Shown here piece after piece: positions 1 to 10,085 of a stretch of 64,000 nucleotides of DNA (position 1 is its first letter; every line of letters begins with the position of its first letter). The DNA is taken from assembly GCF_005116505.1 (NCBI RefSeq), contig NZ_SWBR01000001.1:868001-932000 (forward strand). Direction: 5' to 3'. The notes beneath the pieces were generated by a model. The model was not told the DNA's origin, made no database searches, and saw only the letters and a list, made by a program, of their open reading frames with translations. This stretch comes from Pedobacter polaris (GTDB taxonomy: Bacteria > Bacteroidota > Bacteroidia > Sphingobacteriales > Sphingobacteriaceae). Made by a program: the position numbers and the translations under genes.

Positions 1-1
1 G

Positions 2-3000
2 GAAATACCTGTGGTGTTAAAGCCAGTATTAGCTGATATCACTGTTACAGGTAAAATATTGGACGAGAATAACCAGCCAATTCCAGGAGCATCTGTTAAT
101 TTAAAAGGAGCTAAATTAACGGTGCAAACATCTACAGAAGGAGAGTTCATCATTAAAGTGCCGGAAGATGCTACGCTGATCGTTTCTTATGTTGGGTATG
201 AAACAACAGAAGTTGCAGTTGAAAAAAGAAGAAGCTTTAACGTTAGTTTAAAGCCAGTTAACAACGCGTTAAATGAAGTTATCGTGGTTGCTTACGGACA
301 AAAACAGAAAAAGATTGAAACATTGGGTGCGCAATCTAGTCTTAATGTGCAAGAGTTAAAGCAACCTGTGGCCAACCTTTCTACCGTATTGGCGGGTCGT
401 GTATCTGGCTTAGTGGGTGTACAACGCAGTGCAGAGCCAGGTTTAGACGGGGCTGATATTTTCATTCGTGGTTTAAACACTACCAGTAACAATGCCCCAC
501 TTATCTTGGTTGATGGTGTAGAGCGAAGTTTTTCTAACCTTGATCCAAATGATGTAGAAGGCTTTACTATCCTTAAAGATGCTTCTTCTACTTCGGTTTA
601 TGGTGTTCGTGGCGCAAACGGCGTAATCTTGGTAACCACCAAAAAAGGGGTGGCAGGGAAAACAAGATTTAACTTCGATTATTATCAAGGGGTAACAGAG
701 TTTACCACTATTCCAAAAGCAGCAGATGGCGTAACTTATTTACAAATGGCTAACGAAGCCAATACCACACGTGGAGGTTCACCAAGGTATTCGGAAGATG
801 TTATCCGCAAAACATTTACCAAAGAAGATCCCATCCTTTATCCAAACGTGAATTGGATGGAAGAAATCTTCAACAACTTCGGAAACAACAGAAAAGCAAA
901 CATGAACGTAAGCGGAGGTTCTGATAAAGCAACCTTTTATGTTTCTGCAGGTTTATATAGCGAAAATGGACTTTTTAAAACGGATGATCTTCAGAAATAT
1001 GACTCCAAAATATCTTTCGACCGCTATAATTTTGCTTCTAGGTTAAATATCAATGCAACAAAATCAACGGTTATCGATCTTGGTATTAAAGGTTTTATCG
1101 GAAATGGAAACTATCCAGGAACAGGAACCTCAGAGATTTTTGCAGAGGCATTTGAAACTTATCCAACCATTTATCCGAGCGGACTATACCCGAACGGACA
1201 AGAGCCATTTGTATCCACAGGTGGTGGTATGAACAGTCCATATGGATTATTAACGAATAGAGGGTACGTTTCTACTTATAACAATCAGATCAATTCAGAT
1301 ATTCGGGTTATTCAAGACTTGAGCTCTCTGGTGAAAGGATTATCAACGCGTGTTTTGTTTGCGTTCGATGCCAGAAATACTAATAGGTTAGCGAGAATTA
1401 AAGCTCCTGCGTCAAATTATGCACGGAGCAGGGATGCAAATGGTAATCTGGTCTATGATATTGCCGCACCATCTGGAAGTGATTTCTTGGTTTTTTCTAA
1501 GGATAATGGCGGTGAGCGTCAGTTCTATTTAGAAGGTGCGGTTAGCTACGACAATACATTCGGAAAGCATCATATTGGTGGTTTATTACTGTATAATCAA
1601 ACAGATAAGGTAATCTCTTCAGCTACAACCTTGATCTTATCTTTACCTTATCGTAATTTAGGTTTAGTAGGGAGAGCAACTTACTCTTATAATGAAAAAT
1701 ACCTTGCTGAAGTTAGTTTAGGGTATAATGGGGCTGAAAACTTTGCACCATCTAAACGTTTTGGTTATTTTCCTTCTTACGCCATTGGTTGGGTTGTTTC
1801 GAACGAGAAATTCTTTGGCAACATCCAAAAAACCTTCCAATTGTTAAAGTTGAGAGCATCTTATGGTATTGTTGGAAATAGCAAAATCAATATCTTCTCT
1901 AGCGATCCAGATGCTAGAGATCGTTTCACTTATTTAGCACAAGTGGCGAGCGCGGGAGGTTATTCGTTCGGACAAACTATCGGTTCAAACACCGTAAACG
2001 GATTGGCCATTACACGTTTTGCTTCTGATGTTACTTGGGAAACTGAAAAGGATATCAACTTAGGTTTAGAATTTAAAACCTTTAACAATGCCTTATACGT
2101 ACAGATAGATTTCTTTAACAGACGAAGAGAGAACATCTTCTTACAACGTGCCTCTGTTCCAAATTTCGTGGGTTTACCTGCTAACTTATTGGGTAACCTT
2201 GGCGAAAATAACAGCAAGGGGATAGATATTACTGGCGAATTCAGTAAAAGAATGGGCAAGTTCGATGTACAATTTAGAGGTACATTTACCTACAACAAAA
2301 ATAAGGTCATTGAAAATGATCAGCCATTACAGCAATACGATTATCAAGAAAGTAGGGGTTGGCCAATTAGACAGAGATTTGGTTATATCTCTGAGGGATA
2401 TTATACCCAGGCAGAAATAGACAATCCGTCTGTTGCACGTACTGCAGGGGGAACAGTACAAGCTGGAGATATCAAATTTAGGGATTTAAATGGAGATGGC
2501 ATCATCAGTGAGTTTGATCAAACTGCCATTGGACGCAGCTCTTTACCACAGATCGTTTATGGCTTCGGAACTTCCATTGCCTATAAAGGCTTTTCATTAG
2601 GCGCGTTTTTCCAAGGAATTGGCAACGTAGACCTGTACTTGTCTAATGTTTTCATGCCATTTAGAAGTGGTCCGGCAAGGGGTAGTGTTTACGAGAATAT
2701 CTTAGACCGATGGACCCCAGAAAACCCTAGTCAGGATGCTTTTTATCCGCGTCTTTCTTATGGTGCCGATATTAACCAAAACTATTCTGCAACCAGTAGC
2801 CATTGGCTAATGAACGGTAAATTCTTGAGGTTAAAAACACTTGATTTCGGTTATACCTTTCCTAAAACAACTTTTACAAAAGTTGGTGTAAAGAACATGA
2901 GGGTATACTTTATTGGTTATAACTTATTAACGTTCAGTCCCTACAAAATGTTCGATCCTGAAATGGGTGATGGTAGCGGAACCCGTTATCCGAACATCAA

Positions 3001-3034
3001 AACATACAGTTTAGGCCTTAACGTATCTTTTTAA
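2..3034 (+). CDS. SusC-like TonB-dependent outer membrane receptor (5' partial)
   Basis: This is the outer-membrane barrel of a SusCD glycan importer, which takes up oligosaccharides using TonB energy. The frame is open to the window edge (E-I-P precede the first possible GTG at 11), so the true start and signal peptide lie upstream. Visible parts are a carboxypeptidase-regulatory-like domain (about residues 10-90, TVTGKILDENNQPIPGASV), a TonB plug beginning near NEVIVVAYGQKQKK, the RGANGVILVTTKKG motif typical of SusC plugs, and a long beta-barrel ending in LGLNVSF with the C-terminal aromatic residue. The susD gene follows after 11 bp, so the two are surely co-transcribed. The downstream hydrolases suggest an acidic plant polysaccharide as substrate (inference). 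Confidence 0.93.
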   Translation, partial: EIPVVLKPVLADITVTGKILDENNQPIPGASVNLKGAKLTVQTSTEGEFIIKVPEDATLIVSYVGYETTEVAVEKRRSFNVSLKPVNNALNEVIVVAYGQKQKKIETLGAQSSLNVQELKQPVANLSTVLAGRVSGLVGVQRSAEPGLDGADIFIRGLNTTSNNAPLILVDGVERSFSNLDPNDVEGFTILKDASSTSVYGVRGANGVILVTTKKGVAGKTRFNFDYYQGVTEFTTIPKAADGVTYLQMANEANTTRGGSPRYSEDVIRKTFTKEDPILYPNVNWMEEIFNNFGNNRKANMNVSGGSDKATFYVSAGLYSENGLFKTDDLQKYDSKISFDRYNFASRLNINATKSTVIDLGIKGFIGNGNYPGTGTSEIFAEAFETYPTIYPSGLYPNGQEPFVSTGGGMNSPYGLLTNRGYVSTYNNQINSDIRVIQDLSSLVKGLSTRVLFAFDARNTNRLARIKAPASNYARSRDANGNLVYDIAAPSGSDFLVFSKDNGGERQFYLEGAVSYDNTFGKHHIGGLLLYNQTDKVISSATTLILSLPYRNLGLVGRATYSYNEKYLAEVSLGYNGAENFAPSKRFGYFPSYAIGWVVSNEKFFGNIQKTFQLLKLRASYGIVGNSKINIFSSDPDARDRFTYLAQVASAGGYSFGQTIGSNTVNGLAITRFASDVTWETEKDINLGLEFKTFNNALYVQIDFFNRRRENIFLQRASVPNFVGLPANLLGNLGENNSKGIDITGEFSKRMGKFDVQFRGTFTYNKNKVIENDQPLQQYDYQESRGWPIRQRFGYISEGYYTQAEIDNPSVARTAGGTVQAGDIKFRDLNGDGIISEFDQTAIGRSSLPQIVYGFGTSIAYKGFSLGAFFQGIGNVDLYLSNVFMPFRSGPARGSVYENILDRWTPENPSQDAFYPRLSYGADINQNYSATSSHWLMNGKFLRLKTLDFGYTFPKTTFTKVGVKNMRVYFIGYNLLTFSPYKMFDPEMGDGSGTRYPNIKTYSLGLNVSF

Positions 3035-3045
3035 TCTGATATAAA

Positions 3046-4890
3046 ATGAAAAGAAATTTAAAATATCTAGCATTCGTTACCATGGTGATGGTGATGAGCT
3101 TTTTAAGCGCCTGTAAGAAAGATTTTTTGGGCCAAATACCTGATGATGCATTAGCCATTGAAGATGTTTTTCAAAAAGATGATCTAACAAGGGCTTTTTT
3201 AGCAAATGTGTATTCCAACATCAGAAGCGAAACAGACCATAGTGGAGAAAATGTGCCATGGGAAGGTCTTTCAGATGAAATGGACGTAACCTATGTGAAC
3301 TATCCTATGTTTACCATGAACACGAATTGGACCAAGGCAACAACCAATTACAACTATTGGGATTTTTATTATAAAGCAATTCGTAATGCCTCTTACTTTA
3401 TACAAAATGCGGTTCCAGAAAATAATAAGATTACAGATCCAGCCTTGCTAACCAAATGGAGGGCTGAGTCTCGTATGCTGAGGGCATACTTCTATTTTAT
3501 GCTTTTAAGACAATACGGACCAGTTGTGATTATGCCTGAAGCACCTCTTGCACCCGATGCTACGATTGAAGAAGTTAGCCTGTCTAGAAGTAGTTACGAT
3601 GAATGTGTAAATTATATTGCTTCAGAAATAGATAAAGCCTATCCTGATCTTCAAGAGCCAAAGCAAGATATTCCAACAGGTGATTATAACCGAATGAATA
3701 AAGGGATTGCGCTTGGTGTTAAATCTAGGCTATTACTTTATGCAGCAAGCCCATTGTTTAATGGAAATAAAGACTATGCCGATTTCAAAAACATCGATGG
3801 TAAAAACCTGATTAATCAAACTTATGATCAGAACAAATGGAAGAAAGCCGCTGACGCAGCAAAGGTAGTGATTAACCTCAATGTTTATTCCTTATATAAA
3901 GAGCCATTGGCTAATACAGGCGGTGTATATAGTCCAGCTATTTCATTAAAAAATGTGTTTTTGAGCAATTGGAATTCTGAATCAATTTTCGTTAAGGCAT
4001 CAGATGTTGCCCCTTATGATCAAAATGGGGCGCCAAGGCCAGCTGGTGGATGGTCTTCATGGGGGCCAACACAATCTGCAGTGGACTCGTACTTTATGGC
4101 AAATGGTTTGCCACCAGTTACGGGTTACAATACTGACGGAAGCCCAATTATCAATCCTGCATCCGGTTATACTGAAATTGGATTTACTTCAACTGCTACC
4201 CCTAATTATGCAGCAGGTGCATCGATGATGTATGTGAACCGTGAGCCCCGCTTTTATGTGGCTATTTCTTTTAACCAGAGTAAGTGGATTAACGCAGCCG
4301 GTGGAACACAGGCAAATCCGCTAGTCTTGAACATGTTTTATGGGGGTACAAGTGGTGGCTATACTGGTGCTAATTGGTCTAAAACAGGTTATTCTACCCG
4401 AAAATTGGCTAGTCCATCTACCTCTTTGTTAAGTCCAGTAACCATTTCACCAAGATTTGAAATTAAAATGAGGCTTGCAGAAATTTACTTGAATTATGTA
4501 GAAGCATTAAATGAATATGATCCATCCAATCCAGATATACTTACTTATCTGAATATGATTAGAGAAAGAGCTGGAATTCCTCAATACGGCAGTGGAGCAG
4601 GTCAAATTCTTCCACCTACGGATATGCGAGCAGCTATTCGTCAAGAAAGAAGAGTAGAACTAGCTTTTGAAAATTTCAGGTTTTTTGATACCAGAAGGTG
4701 GAAGATTGCCGAACAGGTAGAAAATGGTCCATTTTATGGAATGAATGCTACTAATGGAACCACAACCGCTGATTTTCAGAAAAGAACAGTTTTCGAAACG
4801 CGTGTATTCACCAAAAAGCATTACTTGTGGAACATTCTTCAAAGCGAACTCAACAGAGATAAAAATCTCGTCGGAAATCCTTGGTGGTAA
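3046..4890 (+). CDS. SusD/RagB-family outer membrane glycan-binding lipoprotein
   Basis: This is the surface lid of the SusCD transporter and binds oligosaccharides. The signal peptide ends in a lipobox (FLSAC, Cys23) followed by KKD, so it is lipid-anchored. The C-terminal half carries SusD hallmarks: KMRLAEIYLNYVEALNEYD, then LNMIRERAGIP, then IRQERRVELAFENFRFFDTRRW. Length (614 aa) is usual for the family. It starts 11 bp after the susC stop and is followed by an intercistronic hairpin and the susE-like gene. I see nothing truncated. Confidence 0.95.
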   Translation: MKRNLKYLAFVTMVMVMSFLSACKKDFLGQIPDDALAIEDVFQKDDLTRAFLANVYSNIRSETDHSGENVPWEGLSDEMDVTYVNYPMFTMNTNWTKATTNYNYWDFYYKAIRNASYFIQNAVPENNKITDPALLTKWRAESRMLRAYFYFMLLRQYGPVVIMPEAPLAPDATIEEVSLSRSSYDECVNYIASEIDKAYPDLQEPKQDIPTGDYNRMNKGIALGVKSRLLLYAASPLFNGNKDYADFKNIDGKNLINQTYDQNKWKKAADAAKVVINLNVYSLYKEPLANTGGVYSPAISLKNVFLSNWNSESIFVKASDVAPYDQNGAPRPAGGWSSWGPTQSAVDSYFMANGLPPVTGYNTDGSPIINPASGYTEIGFTSTATPNYAAGASMMYVNREPRFYVAISFNQSKWINAAGGTQANPLVLNMFYGGTSGGYTGANWSKTGYSTRKLASPSTSLLSPVTISPRFEIKMRLAEIYLNYVEALNEYDPSNPDILTYLNMIRERAGIPQYGSGAGQILPPTDMRAAIRQERRVELAFENFRFFDTRRWKIAEQVENGPFYGMNATNGTTTADFQKRTVFETRVFTKKHYLWNILQSELNRDKNLVGNPWW

Positions 4891-4911
4891 CAAATAAAAT
4901 GAAATCATGAA

Positions 4912-4947
4912 CTATCATGAGTTCCGAATCTTTGAAACTCATGATAG
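4912..4947 (+). other. Intercistronic hairpin between susD and susE-like genes
   Basis: CTATCATGAGTT (4912-4923) is perfectly complementary to AACTCATGATAG (4936-4947), with a 12-nt loop. There is no T-tract, so it is more likely an mRNA processing or stabilising hairpin than a terminator. Such a structure could let susC/susD transcripts outnumber those of the downstream genes (inference). Its right arm runs into a motif, GATAGCTTCATCACCT, that recurs before the susD gene near 62.3 kb. Confidence 0.6.
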
Positions 4948-4958
4948 CTTCATCACCT
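4943..4958 (+). promoter_or_regulatory. Leader motif GATAGCTTCATCACCT, copy 1
   Basis: The same 16 nt occur at 62264-62279. In both places the motif lies 21-22 nt before the start codon of the gene after susC or susD. A weaker relative, CTTTATCACATT, precedes the second susD start at 20871. The ATCACCT part resembles the anti-Shine-Dalgarno end of 16S rRNA. Function is unknown, and chance or shared ancestry of the leaders remains possible. Confidence 0.3.
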
Positions 4959-4979
4959 TTAAAAATCAATTATATTCCA

Positions 4980-6110
4980 ATGAAAATAACGATAAAGTAT
5001 TTATTTGCATTAAGCATATGTTGCCTCATTTTGATGCAGGCATGCAAAAAAGACGAAACTAATCTAGTAGAAACTACGATTACTGATCCAGTTGCTAAAG
5101 CACCTAATAATAACACCGCAGTCATTATCAATCCATCAAGCAATGCGGTAGTTACATTTGAATGGGACCAATCTAAAACTGGCAATTATACCGCTCCATT
5201 TTATAAGGTGGTTTTCGCCAAAGAAAATGGCGATTTCACTAAACCCATTTATACGGTAGTTTCAACCAGATTGGGGTATGACAATAAAGTAGCCATATCA
5301 CATCGGGAGATGAACAAAGTGGCTTATGCTGCTGGCATCAAACAATTGGAAACGGGTAAAGTTAAATGGAGAATTGAAGCCTCTAACGGTGTTGTTGCTT
5401 CCACGTCGGCAAGTGCAACCATGGAATTAACCAGGCCTACCGGGATTGCAGAAAACCCAACCACCTTGTTTATTACAGGAACAGCCACCGAAGGCGGTGC
5501 AGATCTAAAAAAAGCATTGCCATTGAAAAGACTAAGTGATGGGGTGTTTGAAGTTTACACTTCGTTAAATGCAGGTAATTATAAGTTAATAGATAACACA
5601 ACTACCACCACTTTAACTGCAGTTATTGATGCTGGAGTGGTTAAAGAAGCTGCCGAAATTACCAGTCCAACCACCACAAAAAAGGTATATCGAATTAATA
5701 TCGACTTTAATACCGGAGTAGCAACCTTTACAGAAATACAAAGCGTCGGAATTTGGGTGTCTGGCTTTAATGCCATTAAATACACCTTAGATTATGATGC
5801 GGAAGGAGTGTGGAAGCTAAACAATGCGGCTATTGCCTGGAAACCTGAAACCTGGGGAAGAGATGAACGTTATAAGTTTAGGGTAACCGAAAAAGATGCT
5901 GTAGGAAACGTTACTGTTAAAAATTGGGGAGGATCTGTTAAAGATAATGTGAAACCAACTTCTACCACAGCATTAACTTATTATTTGCTGAAACCAGTAG
6001 ACAATACGCAATATGATTTTACTTTCAAATTTGCATTGGAAGCAACCGCCGATGTGGAATTCAGAATGTCGGCATTAGCAGATTATACGCATAAAATAAC
6101 CTATAAATAA
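4980..6110 (+). CDS. SusE-like outer membrane lipoprotein
   Basis: Surface lipoprotein of the SusE/SusF type, expected to bind starch-like or other oligosaccharides at the cell surface next to SusCD. I chose the ATG at 4980 rather than 4917 because it begins a clean lipoprotein signal (MKITIKYLFALSICCLILMQ, then ACKKD), giving 376 aa. The first ~120 mature residues resemble the SusE N-terminal domain: AKAPNNNTAVIINPSSN, FEWDQSKTGNYTAPFYKVVF, and GKVKWRIEASNG. The rest looks like repeated beta-sandwich modules with phrases such as LFITGTATEGGADLKKALPL. It is encoded 89 bp after susD. The exact ligand cannot be read from the sequence. Confidence 0.85.
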   Translation: MKITIKYLFALSICCLILMQACKKDETNLVETTITDPVAKAPNNNTAVIINPSSNAVVTFEWDQSKTGNYTAPFYKVVFAKENGDFTKPIYTVVSTRLGYDNKVAISHREMNKVAYAAGIKQLETGKVKWRIEASNGVVASTSASATMELTRPTGIAENPTTLFITGTATEGGADLKKALPLKRLSDGVFEVYTSLNAGNYKLIDNTTTTTLTAVIDAGVVKEAAEITSPTTTKKVYRINIDFNTGVATFTEIQSVGIWVSGFNAIKYTLDYDAEGVWKLNNAAIAWKPETWGRDERYKFRVTEKDAVGNVTVKNWGGSVKDNVKPTSTTALTYYLLKPVDNTQYDFTFKFALEATADVEFRMSALADYTHKITYK

Positions 6111-6117
6111 CTTTATG

Positions 6118-6148
6118 AAGCATGTTTCTTCAATAAAGAAACATGCTT
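6118..6148 (+). other. Perfect 13-bp-stem hairpin upstream of GH76 gene
   Basis: AAGCATGTTTCTT (6118-6130) pairs with AAGAAACATGCTT (6136-6148) around a CAATA loop. It sits 8 nt after the susE-like stop and 19 nt before the next ATG. There is no T-rich tail, so it may be a partial terminator or an mRNA-processing site that lowers expression of the enzyme genes relative to the transporter (inference). Confidence 0.6.
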
Positions 6149-6167
6149 ACTTATCAAATTATATCAA

Positions 6168-7325
6168 ATGAAATCTATCATAAAACAAACCAGACTAATT
6201 ACCTTAATTGGATTAGCAGCGACTCTTTTTGCCTGTAAAAAAGAAACCAGATCGGTTGCAACACCAGAACCAGAGATTACCTATCCAAAAGTAGATTTTG
6301 CGAAAGCGGCAAATATGGCGCACGTAGCACTTGATGCTGAATTTTACAATCAAACCCAAAATTACTACAACCATAACAATACCGGGAATGTTGGATTTAA
6401 CTATTGGTGGAATGCCCATGCCCTTGATGTGCAAGTTGATGCTTACAATAGAACAAAAGATGCCAAGTATTTACCTAAAATGAAAGCCTTGTTGAATGGT
6501 TGTTTCGTGAAAAATGGTAATACCTATAAAAACACATTTTACGATGATATGCAATGGTGGGCATTGGCTTGTTTAAGAGCTTATGATGCAACAGGCGATG
6601 TAGAATATAAAAATGTAGCAGAGCAATTGTGGACTTGGATCAAAGTGGGATGGACTACCGTGAATAATGGTGGTATTATGTGGGCAACAGGCTCTCCATC
6701 TTCTAAAAATGCTTGTTCGAATGCTCCAGCGGCAATTATTGCAGCTCGCTTGTACAAATTGAATAATAACCCAGATGACTTGGTTTGGGCGAAAAAAATC
6801 TACACTTGGATGAGAACGTACTTGGTTGAATCTGCAAGAGGCGTGGTTTGGGATGGTTATGGAAATACAGCAGAAGGCATGATTCTGACCTATAACCAAG
6901 GTACATGGCTAGGAGCAGGACTGGAACTGTACACCATCACCAATGAAAAGCCCTACTTAGACGATGCCGTTCGTAATGCGAATTACGTGATCAACGATCA
7001 GGTTAAATTTTCACCTAATGGTGTTCTTAAAGGAGAAAACTCTGGAGATGGAGGGCTATTCAAAGGTATTTTCATCAGGTACATGACCCAGTTGGTGCTT
7101 AAGAATGCACTTGATCCTTATACGAAGCAAATTTATGTGAAGTATTTAAAAACGAATGGCGAAAGTTTATACAACAAAGCTTTAAAATCACCCGAGAATG
7201 TGTTTGGCAACGATTGGGCTACCAAGCCAACTACGAAGAATGGAGATGCTTCTGTGCAGTTGAGTGCCATCATGTTATTTGAAGCATTGGAAGAGCTTAA
7301 AAGGGCCGGTGCTTTAACCAATTAA
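6168..7325 (+). CDS. GH76-like glycoside hydrolase lipoprotein (alpha-1,6-mannanase family)
   Basis: Predicted surface or periplasmic glycan hydrolase with an (alpha/alpha)6-barrel fold. It has a lipobox (TLFAC, Cys23), the double-Asp motif YDDMQWWALA (Asp126/Asp127) that forms the GH76 active site, a YNQGTWLGAG segment (about 242-251) and GLFKGIFIRYM (about 286-296). Length (385 aa) is normal for the family. GH76 enzymes usually cut alpha-1,6-mannan, which is unusual beside pectin-type enzymes, so either the substrate has mannosyl branches or this subfamily has another specificity (inference). The next gene starts 2 bp after its stop. Confidence 0.85.
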   Translation: MKSIIKQTRLITLIGLAATLFACKKETRSVATPEPEITYPKVDFAKAANMAHVALDAEFYNQTQNYYNHNNTGNVGFNYWWNAHALDVQVDAYNRTKDAKYLPKMKALLNGCFVKNGNTYKNTFYDDMQWWALACLRAYDATGDVEYKNVAEQLWTWIKVGWTTVNNGGIMWATGSPSSKNACSNAPAAIIAARLYKLNNNPDDLVWAKKIYTWMRTYLVESARGVVWDGYGNTAEGMILTYNQGTWLGAGLELYTITNEKPYLDDAVRNANYVINDQVKFSPNGVLKGENSGDGGLFKGIFIRYMTQLVLKNALDPYTKQIYVKYLKTNGESLYNKALKSPENVFGNDWATKPTTKNGDASVQLSAIMLFEALEELKRAGALTN

Positions 7326-7327
7326 TC

Positions 7328-8899
7328 ATGAAGAAACTAGCATGCATTTTATTTTACCTGCTCTTGCCCGCATTTGTTTATGCGGATAAAATTCAGCAGG
7401 CTAAGGTATTTAGTTACCCATTGCCTTCAATCTATCAAAAATCTACACAGTTTACCTTAGCCGCTGGGGTAGTTGAAATCCCAATTGTAAGCTATAATGA
7501 CAAATATGACTATGCCCATTTTGCAGTGAGCAAAGGACAATTCAAGATTTCTATATCCTTAACAGATCAAGAGATTAAGAATTATAACATCAGTCCTAAA
7601 AAGCTGGGTATCAATGGGCAAGTAAAGGGCAATCAACTTACTTTTGATTTAAATGGTGCAGCTTATCTGATTGTTAAAATTAATAATAAGCGGGAACTGG
7701 TCATTGCTATAGATCAACAAGCAATCTCGTTGCCAAAACCAGTTGGGAAAGGCATTTTTAATGTAGATATTAATTTTAAAGCCGATAAAACTGGCAAAAC
7801 GTTAACTACAAGCGCTATCCAAAAAGCAATTGATGCAGCTGCAACATTTATTAACGGTACAATATATGTTCCTGCCGGTGTATATCTCATCGGTAACCTC
7901 GAACTTAAAAGTAATATTTCAGTCTATTTTGAACCGGGTGCGGTATTTCTATTTTCCGGTAGGGCGGAAGACTATACCGCGCATGCCAGAAAAGCATCGC
8001 AAAACCGAAATATTACCTGGTGGATTTACACCAAAGCAGGCGCGAAAAACATCAATCTCTATGGCGCTGGTACCTTAGATGGAAATGGGAAAATTGCCAC
8101 AGAAAAAGGCAACATAGGTAACCACATTTTAGCCATCATGGGTACGGAAAACTTTGTGATGGACGGTTTGATTATTAGAAACTCAGGGGCGTGGGCAGTG
8201 CTTCCAATTCGCTCGCAAAATGTAAAGCTGCTCAATTTTAAACTCTTTAATCGCTTTGATATGGGCGAGAACGATGGGGTAGATGTGATCGAATCAGAAA
8301 ATGTATTGGTGAAACACGCCATCGGCATTGCCCTTGATGATCCATTTTCTACAAAGACTTGGAAACAGGATACAGATCTGTGCAGAAACTGGCCCGGTAA
8401 GCCGCTCCCTCAAAAAAATGTGGCATTTGAAGATTGTATTTCGTGGACCTATTGCTATGGCTTTAAAATTGGCCAAGGGATAATGCAGCCACAAACCGCT
8501 ATTAAATTTAAAAACTGTGTAGTCTATGATGCTGCGGTAGGTATTGGAATCCACCACAAATGGGGAGCTTCCTACGTGAAAAATGTGGTATTCGATGGGA
8601 TTGATATTGAGCGATTAAGCTATCAGAACGATGACCACCGCACTTGGGCAATATTCTTTATGCAAAATGGAGATAAATTAGGAAGTGGTCCAATTAGCGA
8701 TATACTGGTGCGCAATATCAAAGTTCGAGATGCGGGTAGATCTCCAGTTAAAATAAAAGGGATAAACGAAGTTAACTCCATTTGTGACCTCACTTTTAAA
8801 AATGTGGTGATGCCCAATCAAACCCAAGCAGCTCAAAGTTTGAAAGAGATGAATATCACCGATATCACTTTTAGTGAAAATATTAAAGTTAAACCTTAA
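7328..8899 (+). CDS. GH28-like right-handed beta-helix glycoside hydrolase
   Basis: Secreted enzyme with signal peptide MKKLACILFYLLLPAFVYA. Residues about 20-140 form a beta-rich N-terminal domain, followed by a pectin-lyase-fold helix starting at TTSAIQKAIDAAATFINGTIYVPAGVYLIG. Active-site-like acids are in MGENDGVDVIESENV and IGIALDDPFSTKTW, and a GIGIHHKWG segment sits where GH28 has its conserved His. The order NDGVD...DD...H matches the GH28 plan, though the motifs are diverged, so a related beta-helix family (for example GH49-like) is possible. The role is hydrolysis of a polygalacturonan or rhamnogalacturonan backbone (inference from GH105 next door). It is packed between GH76 (2 bp) and GH105 (7 bp). 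Confidence 0.75.
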   Translation: MKKLACILFYLLLPAFVYADKIQQAKVFSYPLPSIYQKSTQFTLAAGVVEIPIVSYNDKYDYAHFAVSKGQFKISISLTDQEIKNYNISPKKLGINGQVKGNQLTFDLNGAAYLIVKINNKRELVIAIDQQAISLPKPVGKGIFNVDINFKADKTGKTLTTSAIQKAIDAAATFINGTIYVPAGVYLIGNLELKSNISVYFEPGAVFLFSGRAEDYTAHARKASQNRNITWWIYTKAGAKNINLYGAGTLDGNGKIATEKGNIGNHILAIMGTENFVMDGLIIRNSGAWAVLPIRSQNVKLLNFKLFNRFDMGENDGVDVIESENVLVKHAIGIALDDPFSTKTWKQDTDLCRNWPGKPLPQKNVAFEDCISWTYCYGFKIGQGIMQPQTAIKFKNCVVYDAAVGIGIHHKWGASYVKNVVFDGIDIERLSYQNDDHRTWAIFFMQNGDKLGSGPISDILVRNIKVRDAGRSPVKIKGINEVNSICDLTFKNVVMPNQTQAAQSLKEMNITDITFSENIKVKP

Positions 8900-8906
8900 A
8901 GAATTG

Positions 8907-10061
8907 ATGAAAGCTTTAAAACGAATTTGGAGAAGCAGCACTGCTTGCATTGGAATAGCATGTGGTGGTCTTTTTTTACTTCCACACCTGAGTGCAAACG
9001 CACAAGTGAAATACTTTAAAAATTGGCCAAAAGGAGCCTCTCCTTTAGAAATTGGCACCAAATTAAGCAAACGATTTATTGCCACGCCACATACCAATTT
9101 TGGATTCACTACGCCACCCAGCTCCATCACCTATTCAGAAGTTTGCGCTTGGTATGGTGCCTTAAGATTTGGCCGCGTAACTGGCAATAAGCCTATAACC
9201 GATCAATTGGAGTTGCGTTTCCGGCCCTTATTATTTGAAAAGAAAAACCTGCAGCCTCGACCAGATCATGTAGACCCGAATATTTTTGGATCAATTCCCT
9301 TGGAGTTAGCTATGCAATATCAAAATCCGGTTTATTTGGATATGGGAAAATGGTTCGCCGATCAGCAGTGGGCCATGCCTGCTAAGGAAAATGCCAGTTA
9401 TAAAGCACTCTTGTCAAAAGGCCTAACTTGGCAAACCAGGATCTGGATTGACGACATGTACATGATTACCAATATCCAATCACAAGCTTATCGTGCCACA
9501 GGCGATGTTAAATACATCAATAGAGCAGCGCATGAAATGGCTTTTTACCTCGATTCTATCCAACGACCAAATGGCTTGTTCTACCACGCACCAGATGTGC
9601 CGTTTTTTTGGGGCAGAGGAAATGGTTGGATGGCAGCAGGAATGGCCGAATTGCTTACCTCCTTACCAAAAGACAATGTAAACCGACCAAAGATTTTAAA
9701 AGGTTATCAAACCATGATGGCTAGTTTAAAAAAACACCAAACACCAGAAGGCATGTGGTTGCAATTGATAGACGATAAAGAAAGTTGGCCAGAAACCTCA
9801 GGAACGGCGATGTTTGCTTTTGCCATGATTACGGGCGTTAAAAATGGATGGCTTAATGAAGAAGAATATGGTCCAATTGCTCGAAAAGCTTGGCTAGCCA
9901 TTGTAAATTACATCGATCAAAATGGTGATGTAAGAGAAGTTTGCCAAGGCACCAATAAAGAAAACAGCCGACAGTATTATTTGGATAGAAAACGAATTAC
10001 TGGAGATATGCATGGGCAAGCACCTGTATTGTGGAGTGCATTTGCTTTACAATTAAAATAA
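8907..10061 (+). CDS. GH105 unsaturated rhamnogalacturonyl hydrolase
   Basis: Removes the unsaturated uronic acid left at the non-reducing end by a polysaccharide lyase, as YteR does. With the ATG at 8907 it is 384 aa with a signal peptide ending near LSANAQ. An upstream ATG at 8874 would overlap the previous gene and spoil the signal. Motifs are WIDDMYM (Asp182/Asp183, the catalytic region), FFWGRGNGW (about 233-241) and ETSGTAM, all typical of the family's (alpha/alpha)6 barrel. No lyase gene is visible in the window, so the lyase would have to be upstream or elsewhere. Confident of the family, less so of the uronyl linkage cleaved. Confidence 0.88.
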   Translation: MKALKRIWRSSTACIGIACGGLFLLPHLSANAQVKYFKNWPKGASPLEIGTKLSKRFIATPHTNFGFTTPPSSITYSEVCAWYGALRFGRVTGNKPITDQLELRFRPLLFEKKNLQPRPDHVDPNIFGSIPLELAMQYQNPVYLDMGKWFADQQWAMPAKENASYKALLSKGLTWQTRIWIDDMYMITNIQSQAYRATGDVKYINRAAHEMAFYLDSIQRPNGLFYHAPDVPFFWGRGNGWMAAGMAELLTSLPKDNVNRPKILKGYQTMMASLKKHQTPEGMWLQLIDDKESWPETSGTAMFAFAMITGVKNGWLNEEEYGPIARKAWLAIVNYIDQNGDVREVCQGTNKENSRQYYLDRKRITGDMHGQAPVLWSAFALQLK

Positions 10062-10085
10062 TCAATCAATCAATGGTTACGCGAT